Assembly (NCBI GenBank): GCA_008921705.1 | Contig: VFFE01007510.1 | Location: 923,947-987,946 of the forward strand | Reading direction: 5' to 3' | Length of the DNA stretch: 64,000 bases | Source: Burhinus oedicnemus | Lineage: Eukaryota > Chordata > Aves > Charadriiformes > Burhinidae | In this document: positions 27,101-42,100 of the stretch, one piece after another | Layout of the letters: each line of letters begins with the position of its first letter | Numbering within the stretch: the first letter of the stretch is position 1 | Made by a program: the position numbers and the translations under genes | Notes under the pieces: generated by a model | Database searches by the model: none | What the model was told of the DNA's origin: nothing | What the model saw: the letters and a program-made list of their open reading frames with translations, nothing else

Positions 27101-30100
27101 TTTTTAAAAGGCTGAGGGATTTCACAGTTTATATTATTTCAACAATAGATAACAGTCCTTTAATGCAGTTTATTTTGATGTATAGCAAAATTAGGCACTT
27201 CATCTATGCTGCAGTACTGAATGAGAATCCTCGGGCTAAAACTTCTCACATTTACCCAAAGATATTGTTGATTAAAATTTAGCACATCCTTTTAAAACTT
27301 CTTTTCCAGATGCATAATGCAGAGCAATTGAATTGAAAAAGCTGAAGTGTTGACACAAAGCCTTGGAGGTCACAGCTCATCCTGTGATTCAAGTCTTCAG
27401 CACTGGGTCACTGTTAAATGTCTTTCTGTTTCCTTGTTCACAGCCTGCTTAATCATTCTTTCTCCTTCCTTATGAAAACTCATTGAGGGTACAGCAGCCC
27501 TTGTTAAATATCTTTTGAAATCTAAACACACCTTTTGCCCCTACATCCTAACAACAAAGCTTGAGTACTTTTCATTGGCTAATTTTCATAAGAGGGCATG
27601 AGATGTTAGGGCCTTTATAGGTGGAACAAAATTTGTTATGTGTAAGGACATCTGGATTCGTACTATGAGCATTAAAGTCCTACCAAAAAGAAAATGCCCT
27701 GTTGCTTACTCCAAAAAGACAAGGAAATGGGTTGCTTTCCCCTCTTTTAAAAGCAAAGCCTTTATTCTGGAGATGATGAATAAGCAGAAGCACAGCTTTT
27801 CTCTTGGCCTTGAGAGAGGACTAGCTGAGGGCTGGAGAGTAGCTCCAGACAAAGCAAAATGAGAAGTTGTCTACACTGGTGCAATTTTTCACTGTGACTC
27901 AGAAAGATCACTTGTGGTCAGATAAAAAATTCTGAAATTGCAGTACTGAATACTGTGCTAAGCTGTTACCTATTACCTCTTGGCTCCTGGACATCTTAAA
28001 CACTTTCACCATTAATTTTTTCAGTTTCCTAATTATTGCCTTTGAAGAAGTACCTCATCTGACACTTTTGGACATTTTAATGTGCTGTCCATTCTTGGGT
28101 GTTCTGTTTCTCTGGAGAAACTGACTTTTTCAGGCATTCTCAGTAAAGATGTGTGATTGAGCTGTCTGTAAAATACACTCTTGACTGCTGTCTCCCTTTG
28201 AAAATATCAGTGGTGATCTGTGAGTGGCACGTTAATTGTTAAAATATCCATGAAGCAGATAACCTGATCAGTGTCTTCTTTCTTGGGGGACGGACTGAAG
28301 AACCGTATCGGTACAGCTGCTGGGTGATGGGGTGTTTTCTGTGCTCCCTAGGTTTGGTTAGAAAGTAGAGCCTAAGGGGTGACTGTGCCTGAGGAGTGAC
28401 CTGGGTTTCCATGCTCTTCCAGAGCTTGTTTAGTGTTGTTCATGTGTGGTATTAGATAACATATTGAAATGACATTGCGAAATAAAGGTTCTCCTCCAAA
28501 TTAGGATCCTAATTATACTCTGAGCTCTGTTACTTCAGAAGTAGTCTTGTTTAGTACCTAGCTTTTATACACCAATACAGAATCGGAGAATGGTTGAGGT
28601 TGGGAGGGCCCTCGGGAGGTCATCTGGTCCAACCACCTTCCTCAAGCTGGGCCACATACAACAGGTTGTCTGGGACTATATTGAGGTGGCTTTTGAGTAT
28701 CTTCAAGGATGGAGACTCCATAACCTCCCTGGGCAACCCGTCCCAGTGCTCAGTCACCCTTGCAGTAAAAAAGCCTTTCCTGATGTTCAGAGGGAACCTC
28801 CTGTGTTTCAGTTTGTGCCCACTGCCTCTGGTCCTGTCACTGGGCACCACTGCAAAGAGCCTGGCTCTGTCTTCTTTGCACCCTCCCTTCAGGTATTTAT
28901 ACACATTTATACTCTTCCATTTGCAGCACAGCAAATGGTCTGTGATCTGTTTGGTAGACACAGCTCTGTAAGCTGTCAAGTGAAAGGCACTTGGTTTTCT
29001 CTCAGTCACATGGCTTGACATGCTGAATTTTCCTCCCCATTATACAGGGTCAGGAAAGAAGTAATTTGAGAAATTTGCAGTCATTGGAGGAGGATTTTTC
29101 AAGTACACTTTTCAGTAGATTTTCAGCAACTTTTTATGCAAATATTGTAATAACTCTGAGAGCTGTCTGAAAGGATGTTTGGTCCAACCTAACAGAAATC
29201 AGTGGAAAATCACTGATTTCACCGGCAGCAAAACTATGTCTTAAAGTTTTCACCAGAGGCATTTACAAATTCAAAATGATTGAGGAAACTGGACAAAAGC
29301 TGCTGTGTCGCATGGTCTGGAGCATAGTTCACTAAGTGGGGCTACTAAGTGAGAAGAAGGAAGATTGCAGCATTTTTCACCTTCCAAATAAAAGTGGTGG
29401 TAACTGTCATACATGCTTTCAGTTTTAAATAATCTTTGTCATCACGTCTGCTTTCCTGACTTAATTATAGATACTGTGCACAATTCCTTTATTTTACATT
29501 TTCTGTAGATCTTTTTAATTGCCACCTGCAATAGTTGAAGAAATCCCCATACACTAAGTATAGAAGTCCTAGTGAGAAACAGTTACACCCTGTATTTTCA
29601 ATGGCAATTTGAACATTTGCCCATTTTCCTTAGCACTTTTGGTCCCTTTTCCCACTATCTTTTATATGTTAGTTGAGAGTACCTGTTTGTTTGAAAGCTT
29701 ACTATAAGCTAGAGCTTCATGCTCTTGCTTACATCACTGACTAGTTCTTCAGCATATTCCTTTTTGGTTCTTCTGTTCCCTTCTCTGTGCTGGTGTTCAT
29801 TAGGGTGATATTCTTTGCCACCTACAGTACCATAAACCACTACCTGTTGTGATGGGATTTCCCCATGTGTGGGTGTGGTGATGCTAGAACAACACTCCCA
29901 CTTGCAGCACTCCCCTCCCAGTCTTTCCATGTTTGTCCACAGTTGCCTCCTAGCTAATATGAACGTGAAAAAAATGCATCCACAATCTTCACCATAGTGA
30001 AGCTCCAAACTGTATTCAGTGTACTACTATTAAGTGTTTATTTACTGTGTTGCTCAGAGGTTTCCTGGTGGTTTTGGCTTTGTGGGTTTTATTTTAATGG

Positions 30101-33100
30101 ACATATGGAATGGGACAGTATGTGGGGGGATATTCTTATGCAGTCTTGCATTTTGAAAGTACAATAATGTGCTTCATGCTTGTAGGACATTGCTTATTAC
30201 CAAGCCTTATCTGCTGAACAGTTGGCCTTATCTGCTGAACAGTTGCAGATGGAAGCTGCTAAAATTCAACCCAGCACTTCAGCCACCCAGGAGTTTTATG
30301 AACCAGGCTTAGAATCAGCCACTAGTGCCAAATTGGACGATTTGCAGCGTTCTTGGGAAACACTGAAAAACGTGGTAAGTCTTCATCTGGAGGGTTCGAA
30401 ATAATCAGCTATCTTACAAGGAATAAAATGTGAAGAACTGGCTCAGCTGATACTCTTCTCTGCAATTCTTGGTTTTCAGGTGGTAACAAGAATTGTTAGT
30501 TGTGACATTATATTGCACTGGCTTTGTTCTTTGTTTGAAAGCCTGTGCAGAATGAAATTCCATTAAGAAAAAGTAAAAGTCACTAAGGCTGGTAGTTGCC
30601 TTCAGAAATACTGGCTTATCGTCAGACTGTATTCCATGACCTAACAGGGAAATCTACTTACGCTGGATGAGTTGGCAAAAAAGGTCCAAGAATCCAGGTT
30701 TTCCAAATACCGAGTCAACTTAACACATTTCAACATAGTACTGCAGCATAATCATTCAGTGATGTATGCAAATGGTCAAAGTTTTGATCGCATGCTATAA
30801 ATGTTAATTCTTTGCAGAGGCACAGTAGCTATTATGGGATATGAAGAACTATGCATTTAGCAAATTGTGCACATACACATTTGAGTGCATAAAATCTAAA
30901 ACAAGGCATTAGAATGTGCCTAAGTTTTCCCTGCTTATAGAAGTCTGGGTTTTTTCAGTCACAGAACCTAGGATTTGACTAGTTATGTTTAGACAGATAA
31001 ATATTTTTAATATGGATGTTTTGCTTTATAATTTATACTTTTGAAAACTTGTTGCAAATTTTTGGTTTTAGTCTTGTAAGCCTAGGGATGTATGAAGCAG
31101 AAGAAAGACCAAATCCTGTATCAGAGGTCAGAATTTTTACCTTCCATTCCTCTTCAGATCAGTGAAAAGCAACGCACCCTCTATGAAGCTCTGGAGCGTC
31201 AACAGAAATATCAGGACACACTCCAGTCTATATCCACAAAAATGGAGACCACTGAGATCAAACTAAATGAGAGTCTGGAACCAGCCAAAAGCCCGGAGAG
31301 CCAGATGGCTGAACACCAGGTAAAAATTTAGGTCTGAGAAATAGAGGGAGAGCATGCATTACCTGTACATCTTTAGTTCTCTTTTTTTTAGATAGTGGCA
31401 TCTTCATGGTTGGATGCCTCCAAAGCATGCATTAGTTGTGTGAACCTTCTCTGTTAACTGTATATCTTGCCTTTCTGGACTTCCTGCTGCTCTAAAGATG
31501 GTGTAATGGGGATTCTTTTAATAAGGAGCCTTTTAAAAAAGTAGAATAGATCATAAGAGCTTGTCCAAGCAAAATTTTTGCCAAAATCTTTTGTCAAAGA
31601 TTGTGTTCAGAGACACCTACAGGTACTGTTCTTCAGCATCAGTGCTACTAGCATATATTGGTCTATTTACAATGTTCTCAAATTTTTTAAGAGCATAACC
31701 AGTACTGATGTATTGTAAATTGATCTAAATACAATCTTTGCCTCATTAAACAAAACAAACAAACCAAAGCACACAGAAAATTGCCTCCCAAGGGAAGTCT
31801 TGAGAAATGATGCTCAGAATAATAAAAGAATACTTTATCAAGTAACCAATCTGGCATATGTCCAAGTTGTAATCATCTAAGCCTTCTATCTGATAGCTTG
31901 AAACTATATGGTGGGTCCAGTTCTCATTTCAGTAGGAACTCCACGACCTGAAAAGGGTAACATTTGGCTTTTGTAGCACTGTGTGATGTCCTGTGCATCC
32001 AGTATGTATATACTATCAGACACGAAAGTAAAGTATCTGCTCTAAGGTATTGGTAATGCAGCATGCTTTTGAAGGTATCTTGGAAACTGATTTATAGGGT
32101 AAGAATGATAATAGGAACTTCTTTTACATCATGGAATCGGTCTCTGGATATTTACATATATTGCTGCATGTTCTTTGTCTGGTTAGTAAGTTTCAGGCTG
32201 GAAACTAACTTGTGCCCCTATTTCTCTCTCACAAACACACACTCACTTGTTCATTATCTTCACTGTATTTACTAGAATACCCTCCAGAAAATTTGTTGGA
32301 AGAACAAATCTGTATGTATAGTATTTCCAGAAGAATTCCTTCTTGTGATATGTTTGAAATTCTAGATAGGTAATTAAATCCATATTTCAGTTATTAGATG
32401 CATGATCCTAGCTTAAGCATCTAAAAGCAGGACTCAGTCCTTCTGAATCCTCACTCTACCAAACCAGCAGTGATATATTGCACTACTCTGTGTTCTTCAG
32501 GCTCCCCTGGGACAGTCATCTTGAATTTTATATTAAGCCTATGCCTCCTGAGATACTTCTCACTGATAAATAAAGCAAATACTTTCTCTGCTGTCATTTC
32601 TAAATAGGCTTTGATGGATGAGATTTTAATGTTACAAGAAGAAATCACTGAGCTTCAGACATCATTAGCCCAGGAGCTGGTTTCAGAACCACTGGATGCA
32701 GAAGCTGCTGACCAGCTGGCATTGCAGTCCACTCTCATGGTCTTGGCAGAACGAATGGCCACAATTCGAATGAAGGCATCAGGAAAACGACAACTATTAG
32801 AGGTACAAGAAAAACTTCTAGGAGTGTGTTTTTGGATCACATTCCAGATTTTGAGAGCCACTTTTGGCAGACCTGTACTTTCACCTAAGTCCTTAGTCAC
32901 CATTGAATGCTGATAATTAAAAAAGTCATTTTCAGTTCTGCTCATTTCTCACAATTCCTTTCACCAATAAATTATTGCTCTTTTTTCAGTGAGCCACTCA
33001 TCTTAATCCTAGGTGATAAGTAACCAGAAGGAACTTGGAAACACACTGCAGGAGTCATATTTTGTTTAGTTCCTTGTAGTGATTTTTTTTTTTTTTAATA

Positions 33101-36100
33101 TCCACATTGACATTTTCTCAATAGGTTCCCTTGGTATTCCTTGTCCTCCACAGGAGAAGTAATGAAGTGCAGGTATTAGAAGTCGTGTTATCTACAGTAA
33201 ACTTCTGAGGAGTCCCCTGTCCAAACTGGGAGACAAAAGAAGGGGTAAAGCTTAAAACAAGAAATAACACCTCTTCCAAACCATTGCATTGTTGTCTACG
33301 CCCATCTTCCCAGTGATTTGCATGAAAACTTTTATCATGGAAGATGCACCCCTTTATTTCTTTGTCTACCAGCTTTACCAAAAATCCTTTATTACTAAGG
33401 TGATGTTAAAAACGTCATTTACACATAGGAATGTTGCCGTGTGTACTATACAGGTGAGAAAATGCAGTCATGCTAAAGCTGGCTGCAGTTTGGCTACTTT
33501 GAACTTTGCAGGGCGGCTTTACTGCTGTACTGCTAAGAACTGCAGCAACTCATCGATCGAAAGCAATAGTATTTTGTAAAGGTTTCCAACTTATGAAAGA
33601 AAGGGCTTGTTATGGCTTAGAAATACTATGTAGAAGTTGTGAGAGACAGAGAGGGCGAATTTTTTAAAAGTGACTGTTGTGGTGTACTTCTTTTAAAAAG
33701 TATAATTTGTATGTCTAGGAAAAACTGAATGAGCAGCTGGAAGAACAGCGGCAAGAGCAGGCTCTTCAAAGGTACCGTTGTGAAGCTGATGAGCTTGACC
33801 ACTGGTTACTCAATACACGAGCAACGCTGGACACCACTCTGGTTACAACTGAGGAACCTATGGACATGGAAGCACAGCTGGTAGACTGTCAGGTAAAAAT
33901 ATCAGTCCTGTAATGTTTAGATGAACAGGATGCCCATAGCTTTATCTGAATGAAGAGGCAAATACAGAACATTAATGTTAGGACCATCATTGAGTGGAAT
34001 GAGCCAGCATATTAGTGGGGAAGAAGTTTCTGAGCTCTTTAGCACCTCATATATGCTCAGTTAGCTTCATCAACGATTTGTGAAATAAAATACAGCCTGT
34101 TCTTCATTTCTTGTTAAAGATTGCAAACAGTGCTTTAGGAGCACATGTAAACATATCAGTAGGAAAACAAGATATCCTGACTGCAAGAACATTTGAAGCT
34201 GTACAACTTTCAGAGGGCATTTTGTTTTGCTTTAAAGGCCTTGTATTCACTTCCCTTGCTGTTTTTGCTCCACTCAAGATAGAGTTGTTGAACAGCTCAC
34301 TTGAGAGGTATGAAAACACCTGCAGTGTACTTTCCTACTCCTCCTTTTCCAGCTGAAGAACACACTCCCACTAGCAGTGGTGACTGGGACAGTGTTGTGT
34401 GTTCTTCAGGAGTATTCCCTACCCGCGTTCAAAAGTAAAGTAATATCATTAGTAGTTACTACTTCTATGAACTTAATATTAATCAACCCAGAATACCAAA
34501 ACAACCGAGGAAAAACATTTTGCTGCAATAGGATTAAGCGCATATACTTTTATTAACAAGACTTGTATCAGTCATAACATCCAGGTTCTCAAATTATTGG
34601 GATTTTTCCATTTTTAATTGAGATTTTAGAACTGTATGATCATTATAACTAAAATTACAAGATAGACAAGAGACAGATGCACAAAAGATCCCGTTTTAAT
34701 GTTAAAGAATGAGGATCTCAACTATTTTAGGATAAATGAGAGTTAAGTTTCATCTAAGTCTGATGAATTGAACATCTAGTTAAATTTCCACTGACACCGC
34801 TTCATTATTGGAATTTCCAGTCTGCTCAATCTCAAGTGTTCATTCATCGCCTGTCCTTGGGAGCTCTTTGTTGTATATAGATAAACCTTGTGAACTTAGA
34901 CAAAGCAGTATTATTTTTTTTTTAATATAATCTGTAGGAAACTTAAAATTTAAAAGAACAGTTAACTTTGTGGAAAAGTTAGTACTGCTCTTCTTTTTCT
35001 GGTTCTTAAAATCTTAATACAGTCAAGTTTTATATAAAAGTCCTATTTTTTTTTTCCACTTTTTAAGGACTGTGCCCATCTTACCCTGCACACATTCCTT
35101 CAGGGGCAATAGTTGTAAGTTTATACTTGATGGTTGCTATGGAAACAAAAACATTTGATGTCAGACTAGGTTTTTGAGCAAGAATTTTATGACCTTTGAG
35201 TTTGGAAGATCAGAATATGTACTATGTCTGTAATACATGAGTGGTTAATGGAATGTCAGGAAAGGGGCTTTTGAGAATAAACATGCCAGAGATTTGTCAC
35301 TTTAAGTCTCTCTTTAGACTAAAGAGGATTGTACAGAAATCCTTAAGTCCATCATGCACCAATCAGAAAGAGCAAATAGCGAGAAGAGCAGCTTATCAAC
35401 GCAGCCAGAGCAACACATAGGAGGAGGTAGGAAGCATTTCACTAAATGTACATGAAAGAAGGGGGAAGAAGTAACTCTAGCTGCGTGCTCTGTTTCTTGT
35501 CATTATGGACGTCAGTCCAGCATCTTAGCCACTCTTACCTTTAATGTGCAAATAAAGAGCATCTCCTCTACAACAAATCCTTTTTTGGTTTTTTTCAAAT
35601 AACTTTTTAATTTCCTATTTTGAAAAAGGTTCCAAACAGAAATGGCAAATGCAAACATTTGCAAGCATATTCCTAAGGACTCTGAAAGAGACTGGAAGGC
35701 AAAGCAATGATAATCTGGCTTGCCCCTAGCTTGGCGACGGGCGAGGTAGGCCACGGGTCGTCTTGCCAAAAGTGTGACAGATGCTGGAAAATGTATGAGT
35801 TTGGTTCTTTGTTTTTGCTGCTGCAGAACATGCTGGTTGAAATAGAGCAGAAGGTGGTAGCCTTGTCAGAGTTGTCTGTGCACAACGAGAACTTGCTTAT
35901 GGAGGGGAAGGCTCACACCAAGGATGAGGCAGAGCAGCTGGCTGTGAAGCTCAGGACGCTGAAGGGCAGCCTTCTGGAGCTGCAGAGAGTGCTCCACGAC
36001 AAACAGATCAACATTCGGGTAAGTGGCTCTTTCCAACTGGCTTCACAGTAGGCAGAAGGTTGGGGGATTTCACAGAAGTTTTATGCAACTGGGGAAAGGA

Positions 36101-39100
36101 GTAAAAATGTTTTACTGATTTAGTTTGAGCTATTCATCTTTAGTTAGTAAATGGAATTAATTACACTCCAAAATGAAGAACTGCCTAGCAAGCTTTAGCT
36201 TATCATTTTCAAGTTAACAGCACCACTTCATGGTAAAACTTTCCTAACCTGTCTTCACTGAAAGGACAATAATAAAGTAGATAGAGCAGTAGCTTGGTCT
36301 GGATATACTCTATTCTGTTCCCAGTCGCTTTAGATTGCACGTACTCTGGGGCAGGATCCCTCCCCCAATAAAAGAACAACCCTAAATACATGCATTCCTC
36401 CATACAGCATGCACAACACAATGAACAGATAACATCAAGATAATTAAACATTTTTAAATATGGCTAACACTTAGTGGCATCATTACACTAAATAAAATAT
36501 TATATAAACAAAGAAACATTTCACCTCAGTCTTGTCCTAGATTTCTGTTCCTAGCAGCATTGGTCTGCTTATTGCAACTAGTTGCTTTAATTTAACAGTT
36601 GTTTTTGGTCATTCTTTAGGTTAAAGTAGCATGTGGAGAACCGAATACATGCAAGAAACCCAACCATGTAATGTGACTGACTGGTTTTGAATTTGCTTGC
36701 CCTGCTGTGACTCCTTCCCCCACCTTTTCTTTTACTTCTTTTCTGGGCTTTGCTGTGCAAATTAAACATGATAAGCTTCAAAGATTTCTGGCTTGTAAGG
36801 CAGATTAAAGCCTACTGATAGGTTAGCTTGAAAAGTCACTTGACATGCTAAGAACTATTTTTAGTCCAAAGCAACTGGATAACTATAAAACTTCATGTAG
36901 CTTCACAAAACAAACCCCAACAAACAAACACACACACACACACAGAAAAAAAGGAAGGAAAAAACCCAGGTATTTATTTCTATTGCCTCTAAAATGGAGT
37001 AACTTTAATGTTATTCTTGCATATTAAACCTCATAAACCTCATGATCAGGCAAATGAAAAGTGTTACCAACAGCATGTAGGCATATAATACTATATCCTG
37101 ATACAGTACTTGTGAAGGGAAAAGGCATTACAAACTTTATTGCTTCATTTTAAAATATCCATGCTGCATTTTAAAATGCAATGGTGTGATTTAGTTTATT
37201 TAAACTTTTAAAACAGATATTTGGATGCTTTTCTAATATTGAAAATAACAACAAAATAATTTCCAGATGTAGAATAAGAATCATTTGAGATGCTACATGC
37301 ATGCAAGACTTAAGTTTCTTTATAAATTGCAAACTTTTTTTTGGATTACACTTATGGATCATGGAAGAAAATAGGTATAGGCAGTATAACATCCCCAAAT
37401 TTTCAATGAGCAATTTTTTTCAAAGAAGAAATTCTATAATGTCTTTTTCCAAATAATCAGGCATAAAGTCTTTCTTTTGGACTGAGGCTCAGAGCATCAG
37501 ATGCCGAAAAGTGCACTAGCTCTATCTTCTACTGTTATTAACCCTGAGAAATATTACATGCTAACAGCAGTGTTGCTCATGCATGTAAGACACTCGGACT
37601 TACACATGTCTCTGGATGTACTGATAACCTTGTCGTAGCCCAGAGGCATAGGCAGACCAGCCTGCACTCAGAAAAGGAAGGATCCTCCCAAGTTGCCCTA
37701 GAAGACCAAGGGTGTTGTAAAGACTGAGCTGTATTTTCCTTACAGTGATATTTCAGCATATCTGTTATTCCTGTGACACAAGGCTTTTTAGGAGACAGTG
37801 TGAGATTCTGTGACTTCCTTGCAGCAATTTCAGTTTTCCTTCTAATTTTAATTAATTAATGTCACTAATGATATGGAAAAAGTGATTTGGAGACCAACTC
37901 CTTTATTCATAAAATAAACCAGTGAAACTCATCAGGAACATGCTGGATCAGGAGAGTTCCAGGCTACATTGATTCCAAATGTAACATTTTTCAAGCACTT
38001 TGAAAGATATACAAAACATTGCCTTATTACTGTTATCTACTAACTTCTGTGACATGAGAGCAATAAAGATAAGTAGAATGCTTATAAAACAAAGAAGAAG
38101 AATGGATTCTGCAGTGAAAAAAACAGACAGTGTTTTTTTATTTTTTATTATAAAGTGTGTGGGGGGAGGGATGACTTCAGTTCCACAAGACAAACATGCC
38201 TGAGTTTGTACAATTCTGCACTCCTTTGAGAGATCAATTTTATCATTTTCTTCAGGGATTTTCCAATTATTTCTGCGCTGGGCTAGATAGTCCCCAGGAA
38301 CGACAGCTTCAAGCTTTTATTTCCTTGGTTATTTCAAGGACATGTAATACAGTTCCTTCAGACAGAATTCAAATGAAAATGCAAGTGTGTTTTTCAAACT
38401 TATATTCTATGATTTGAGAATTATAAAATCTGGTTCACAAATAATTTTAATCTGAATAGTATGCACAATAGCATATTTGCATCCACAAATGCCACAATCA
38501 CTTTTACACTATTGCGGGAACTGTGGGACTACTATTTATTTGTCTTAGTATAACTCCAAAATTGTAGCTTCTCAACCTGCTTCCCAGAGAAGAGACTTTT
38601 TTGGCCAGGCCCAAAGAGTGGTGGTGAATGGAGTTAAATCCAGTTGACGGCCGGTCACAAGCAGTGTTCCCCAGGGCTTGGTACTGGGGCCGGTTCTGTT
38701 TAATATCTTTATCAACAACCTGGACAAGGGGATCGAGTGCACCCTCATTAAGTTTGCAGATGACACCAAGTTAGATGGGAGTGTTAACCTGCTTGAGGGT
38801 AGGATGGCCCTACAGAGGGATCTGGACAGGCTGGATTGATGGGCCAAGGTCAATGGTATGAGGTTCAACAAGGCCAAGTGCTGGGTCCTGCACTTGGGTC
38901 ACAGCAAACCCCATGCAGCGCTACAGGCTTGGGGAAGAGTGGCTGGAAAGCTTCCTGGCAGAAAAGGACCTGGGGGTGTCGGTCAACAGCCAGCTGAATA
39001 GGAGCCAGCAGTGTGCCCAGGTGGCCAAGAAGGCCAACAGCATCCTGGCCTGTATCAGCAATAGTGTGGTGAGCAGGACTAGGGGAGTGATCGTCCCCCT

Positions 39101-42100
39101 GTACTCAGCACTGGTGAGGCCCCACCTTGAATACTGTGTTCAGTTTTGAGCCCCTCACTGCAAGAAAGACGTTGAGGTGCTAGACTGTATGCAGAGAAGG
39201 GCAACAAAGCTGGTGAAGGGTCTAGGGAACAAGCCTTATGAGGAGCGGTGGAGGGAACTGGGGTTGTTTAGTCTGGAGAAAAGGAGGCTGAGGGGAGACC
39301 TTATCACTCTCTACAACTACCTGAAAGAAGGTTGTAGCGAAGTGGGAGTCGATCTCTTCTCCCAAGTAACAAGCGATAGGACAGAAGAGGAAGTGGCCTC
39401 AAGTTGCACCAGTGGAGGTTTAGAGTGGATATTAGGAAAACTTCTTCACCAAAAGGGTTTCCAAGCATTGGAACAGGCTGCACAGGGAGGTGGTTGAGTC
39501 ACCGTCCCTGGAGGTATTTAAAAGACGGGTAGACATGGTGCTGAGGGACATGGTTTAGTGGTGGTTTTGGCAGTGTTATGTTAACGGTTGGACTCGATGA
39601 TCTTAAAGGTCTCTTCCAACCTAGGTGATTCTGTGATTCTATGAAAATCTAACTGAAATCAGCCTGCCCAAATGCAAAATGAAGAACTAGACACTGTTCT
39701 CTAAAACAATTTACATGTTGAACAGCTCTTATCTCTAGAGCATATAAAATGAAGCAGATTTTTTTTATATAATTTACAGGAATATTGTCTGTTTTTCAAT
39801 TTTTAATAGAAAAATTAAAATTCTAGACCCTCTTTATCCCTCACATAATATTTTCTTTGCCTAATCTGATATCCTATAACGATGTTTTTCACACTCCAAC
39901 CACATCAGCTTTTCTAGGAATTTGTTCCTACAAAGTATCACAGTTTACCTGCAAAATGAATCCTTAGTGAAACAAAGCTATTTCGTAGAGCAAGGGCTAA
40001 TGGTTCTCTCCAGCTCTAGATACCTGCTTGCTTGTTTTGCTCCTCTTACAGTTTATATCCTCTAACACTAATCAGTCCCTTTCAACTCCAGTATACTCAT
40101 CATCCCCCAAAACTGAAACCTCATACCTAACTTCTACTATTTAGCAAAACTCTGCCATTTCGGTGCCTGGTGCCAGGGACACTGGTGGCAGAGGTCCATC
40201 CCAGTTGTTAGTATAAGGAGCACCAGGTGAGGCAAGAGGGGTTTCCTCAGCCACCTTTGGCCCTGCCTGGTCCCTGCCTGATTTGAGACAAAGGCTCTCT
40301 GGAAGGTGGCATGTTTTCATTTTGGAGAGCCTGCTGTAAAGTCTAAACCATGTGGCACTCTTACTCTATTTAGAATAAGAGCTGAATCATGGGCAAAATA
40401 TGAATCCTGCAAAAATGAGGTATATAAACAAAATGGGAGAGGAATTAAGCCCCAACTTTAACTCTCGAAGCTTAAAAAAAAAAAAAGTGCAAACTCCACA
40501 GTTGTCATGTGCATGCAAGTAACATTAAATAAATCCAGAGAGTTGTGTAGATCTAAGTAGCCAGACCTACACAAAGTCTGTCTTTAATATTAGGCCTGGT
40601 ATGTTAAAATCCCTGCATTTGAATATGTGGGCTGCTAAAATAATTTAAATTTACAGCCAACATGCATTTCAGAAGTCAAGAAGTTGATAAAGCAGTTTTT
40701 GGAACTATTAAGGCATTTGCTCTTTTTTGCTTTGCTTGCACAGAAGGCCTGATTAATCACTCAAGTTGGAAAAACATACTGATAGAAGTATGAAGTGAAG
40801 GGACTTTTGCTTTTGCTGTTCTATTATAACATTCTGTGGTTTGGTCTCTCTTACTGTCTTTACTGTTCATATCATATAATCTGCTGTTAACTGACTGTGT
40901 TTCTGCCAACCACAGGTAGAGTTATGTATTTATTGATAAATAAATTTTTCACCAGAATGACAACTAGCATTGTCTCGTTTTTAGTTAGACAAAAAATTGG
41001 CTTTAATTAGTCAGAAACCTGGCAGAAACAATCCATTGATTCCCTGCATTGCCAGTTAGAGCTGCACTCTCCGTTACAGACCAATCCTGTTTTTTAGAAG
41101 TAGAACAGTCTTCAGAAACTTCTCAGTCCATGGTCTCTGATCTCTGGTGTCTGATTCTGCTAAGTGGAGTGGTGCATGTTTATTTTTACATTTTTATGGA
41201 TGCTTTCTTGCTAGTAACCAATGACCAATAGAAGTCAGAAAAAGTTATTGCTCGCTTCAGAATTTACAGTTTGAGAGGTGCAACATGGCACTACATGTGG
41301 TTTTGAGGTGATGAGCTGGACCTGCCAGCTCTCTAACAATATAAGAGAGTTTGTAAAATCTTTATTTCTTTCTCTTAAAGCAAGGATCCTTACAAGAAAA
41401 GGAGGAGAGTGATCTGGACTTCATTTCCTCACAAAGCCCCAGCGTCCAAGAATGGCTGGCACAAGCAAGAACCACTCGCTCACAGCAGCAGCAGAGCACC
41501 CTACAGCAGCAGAAAGTTGGTGTTTTGCATTTCTTTTACTCTCATCTTTAGATTGTGCTTAACACTGTAGCTGAGCCATTTTTTCAATATTTCCACTGAA
41601 ATCTTCATTTTTACACTGTTTCTTACTCAGTGCTCACGCATCTGAGCTTACTGTTTTGTATCTGTAACAGCCAGGCAGACTAGACTTCTTGGGTGACCAT
41701 GGTCAACTCACTTAATCACTCTATACTTCCATTTTCCGTTAGTAAAATTAAATTGAATCAACCCTTAAAGTTACTGTAAGGAGATGATGGTATTTGTTCA
41801 AAATGGTAATCAACGTTGTCTTTATAGAAGCAAAGATACACATATTCCAAGGTATATTGTGTTGCATGATACACAGACATCCTCACTAGGTTTGGTTCCA
41901 GAAACTGCATTGCATTAGTCAATTATTCCAACAGTCCAGTTTATGTATCAAATATTTCTGTGTCCCTGGGTGGAGATCTTGCACTGCTTTTGGTGCTCAA
42001 GCAAGCCATATCAGAAATAGCTCAGCTATCTTTGCATGACAGTTAGGCAATGTAGACGTATCCTTCCAAGGCAAAAACAATCTATTTGAGGTTTGTTTTG

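Noticed and set aside
27638..27862. 74-codon plus-strand open frame rich in Lys
   Set aside because: It has no splice sites that would join it in frame to the neighbours, and mammals have no exon here as far as I recall.
29709..30008. 99-codon minus-strand open frame
   Set aside because: No recognisable domain, no promoter or polyA context, and not part of a repeat that I can name.
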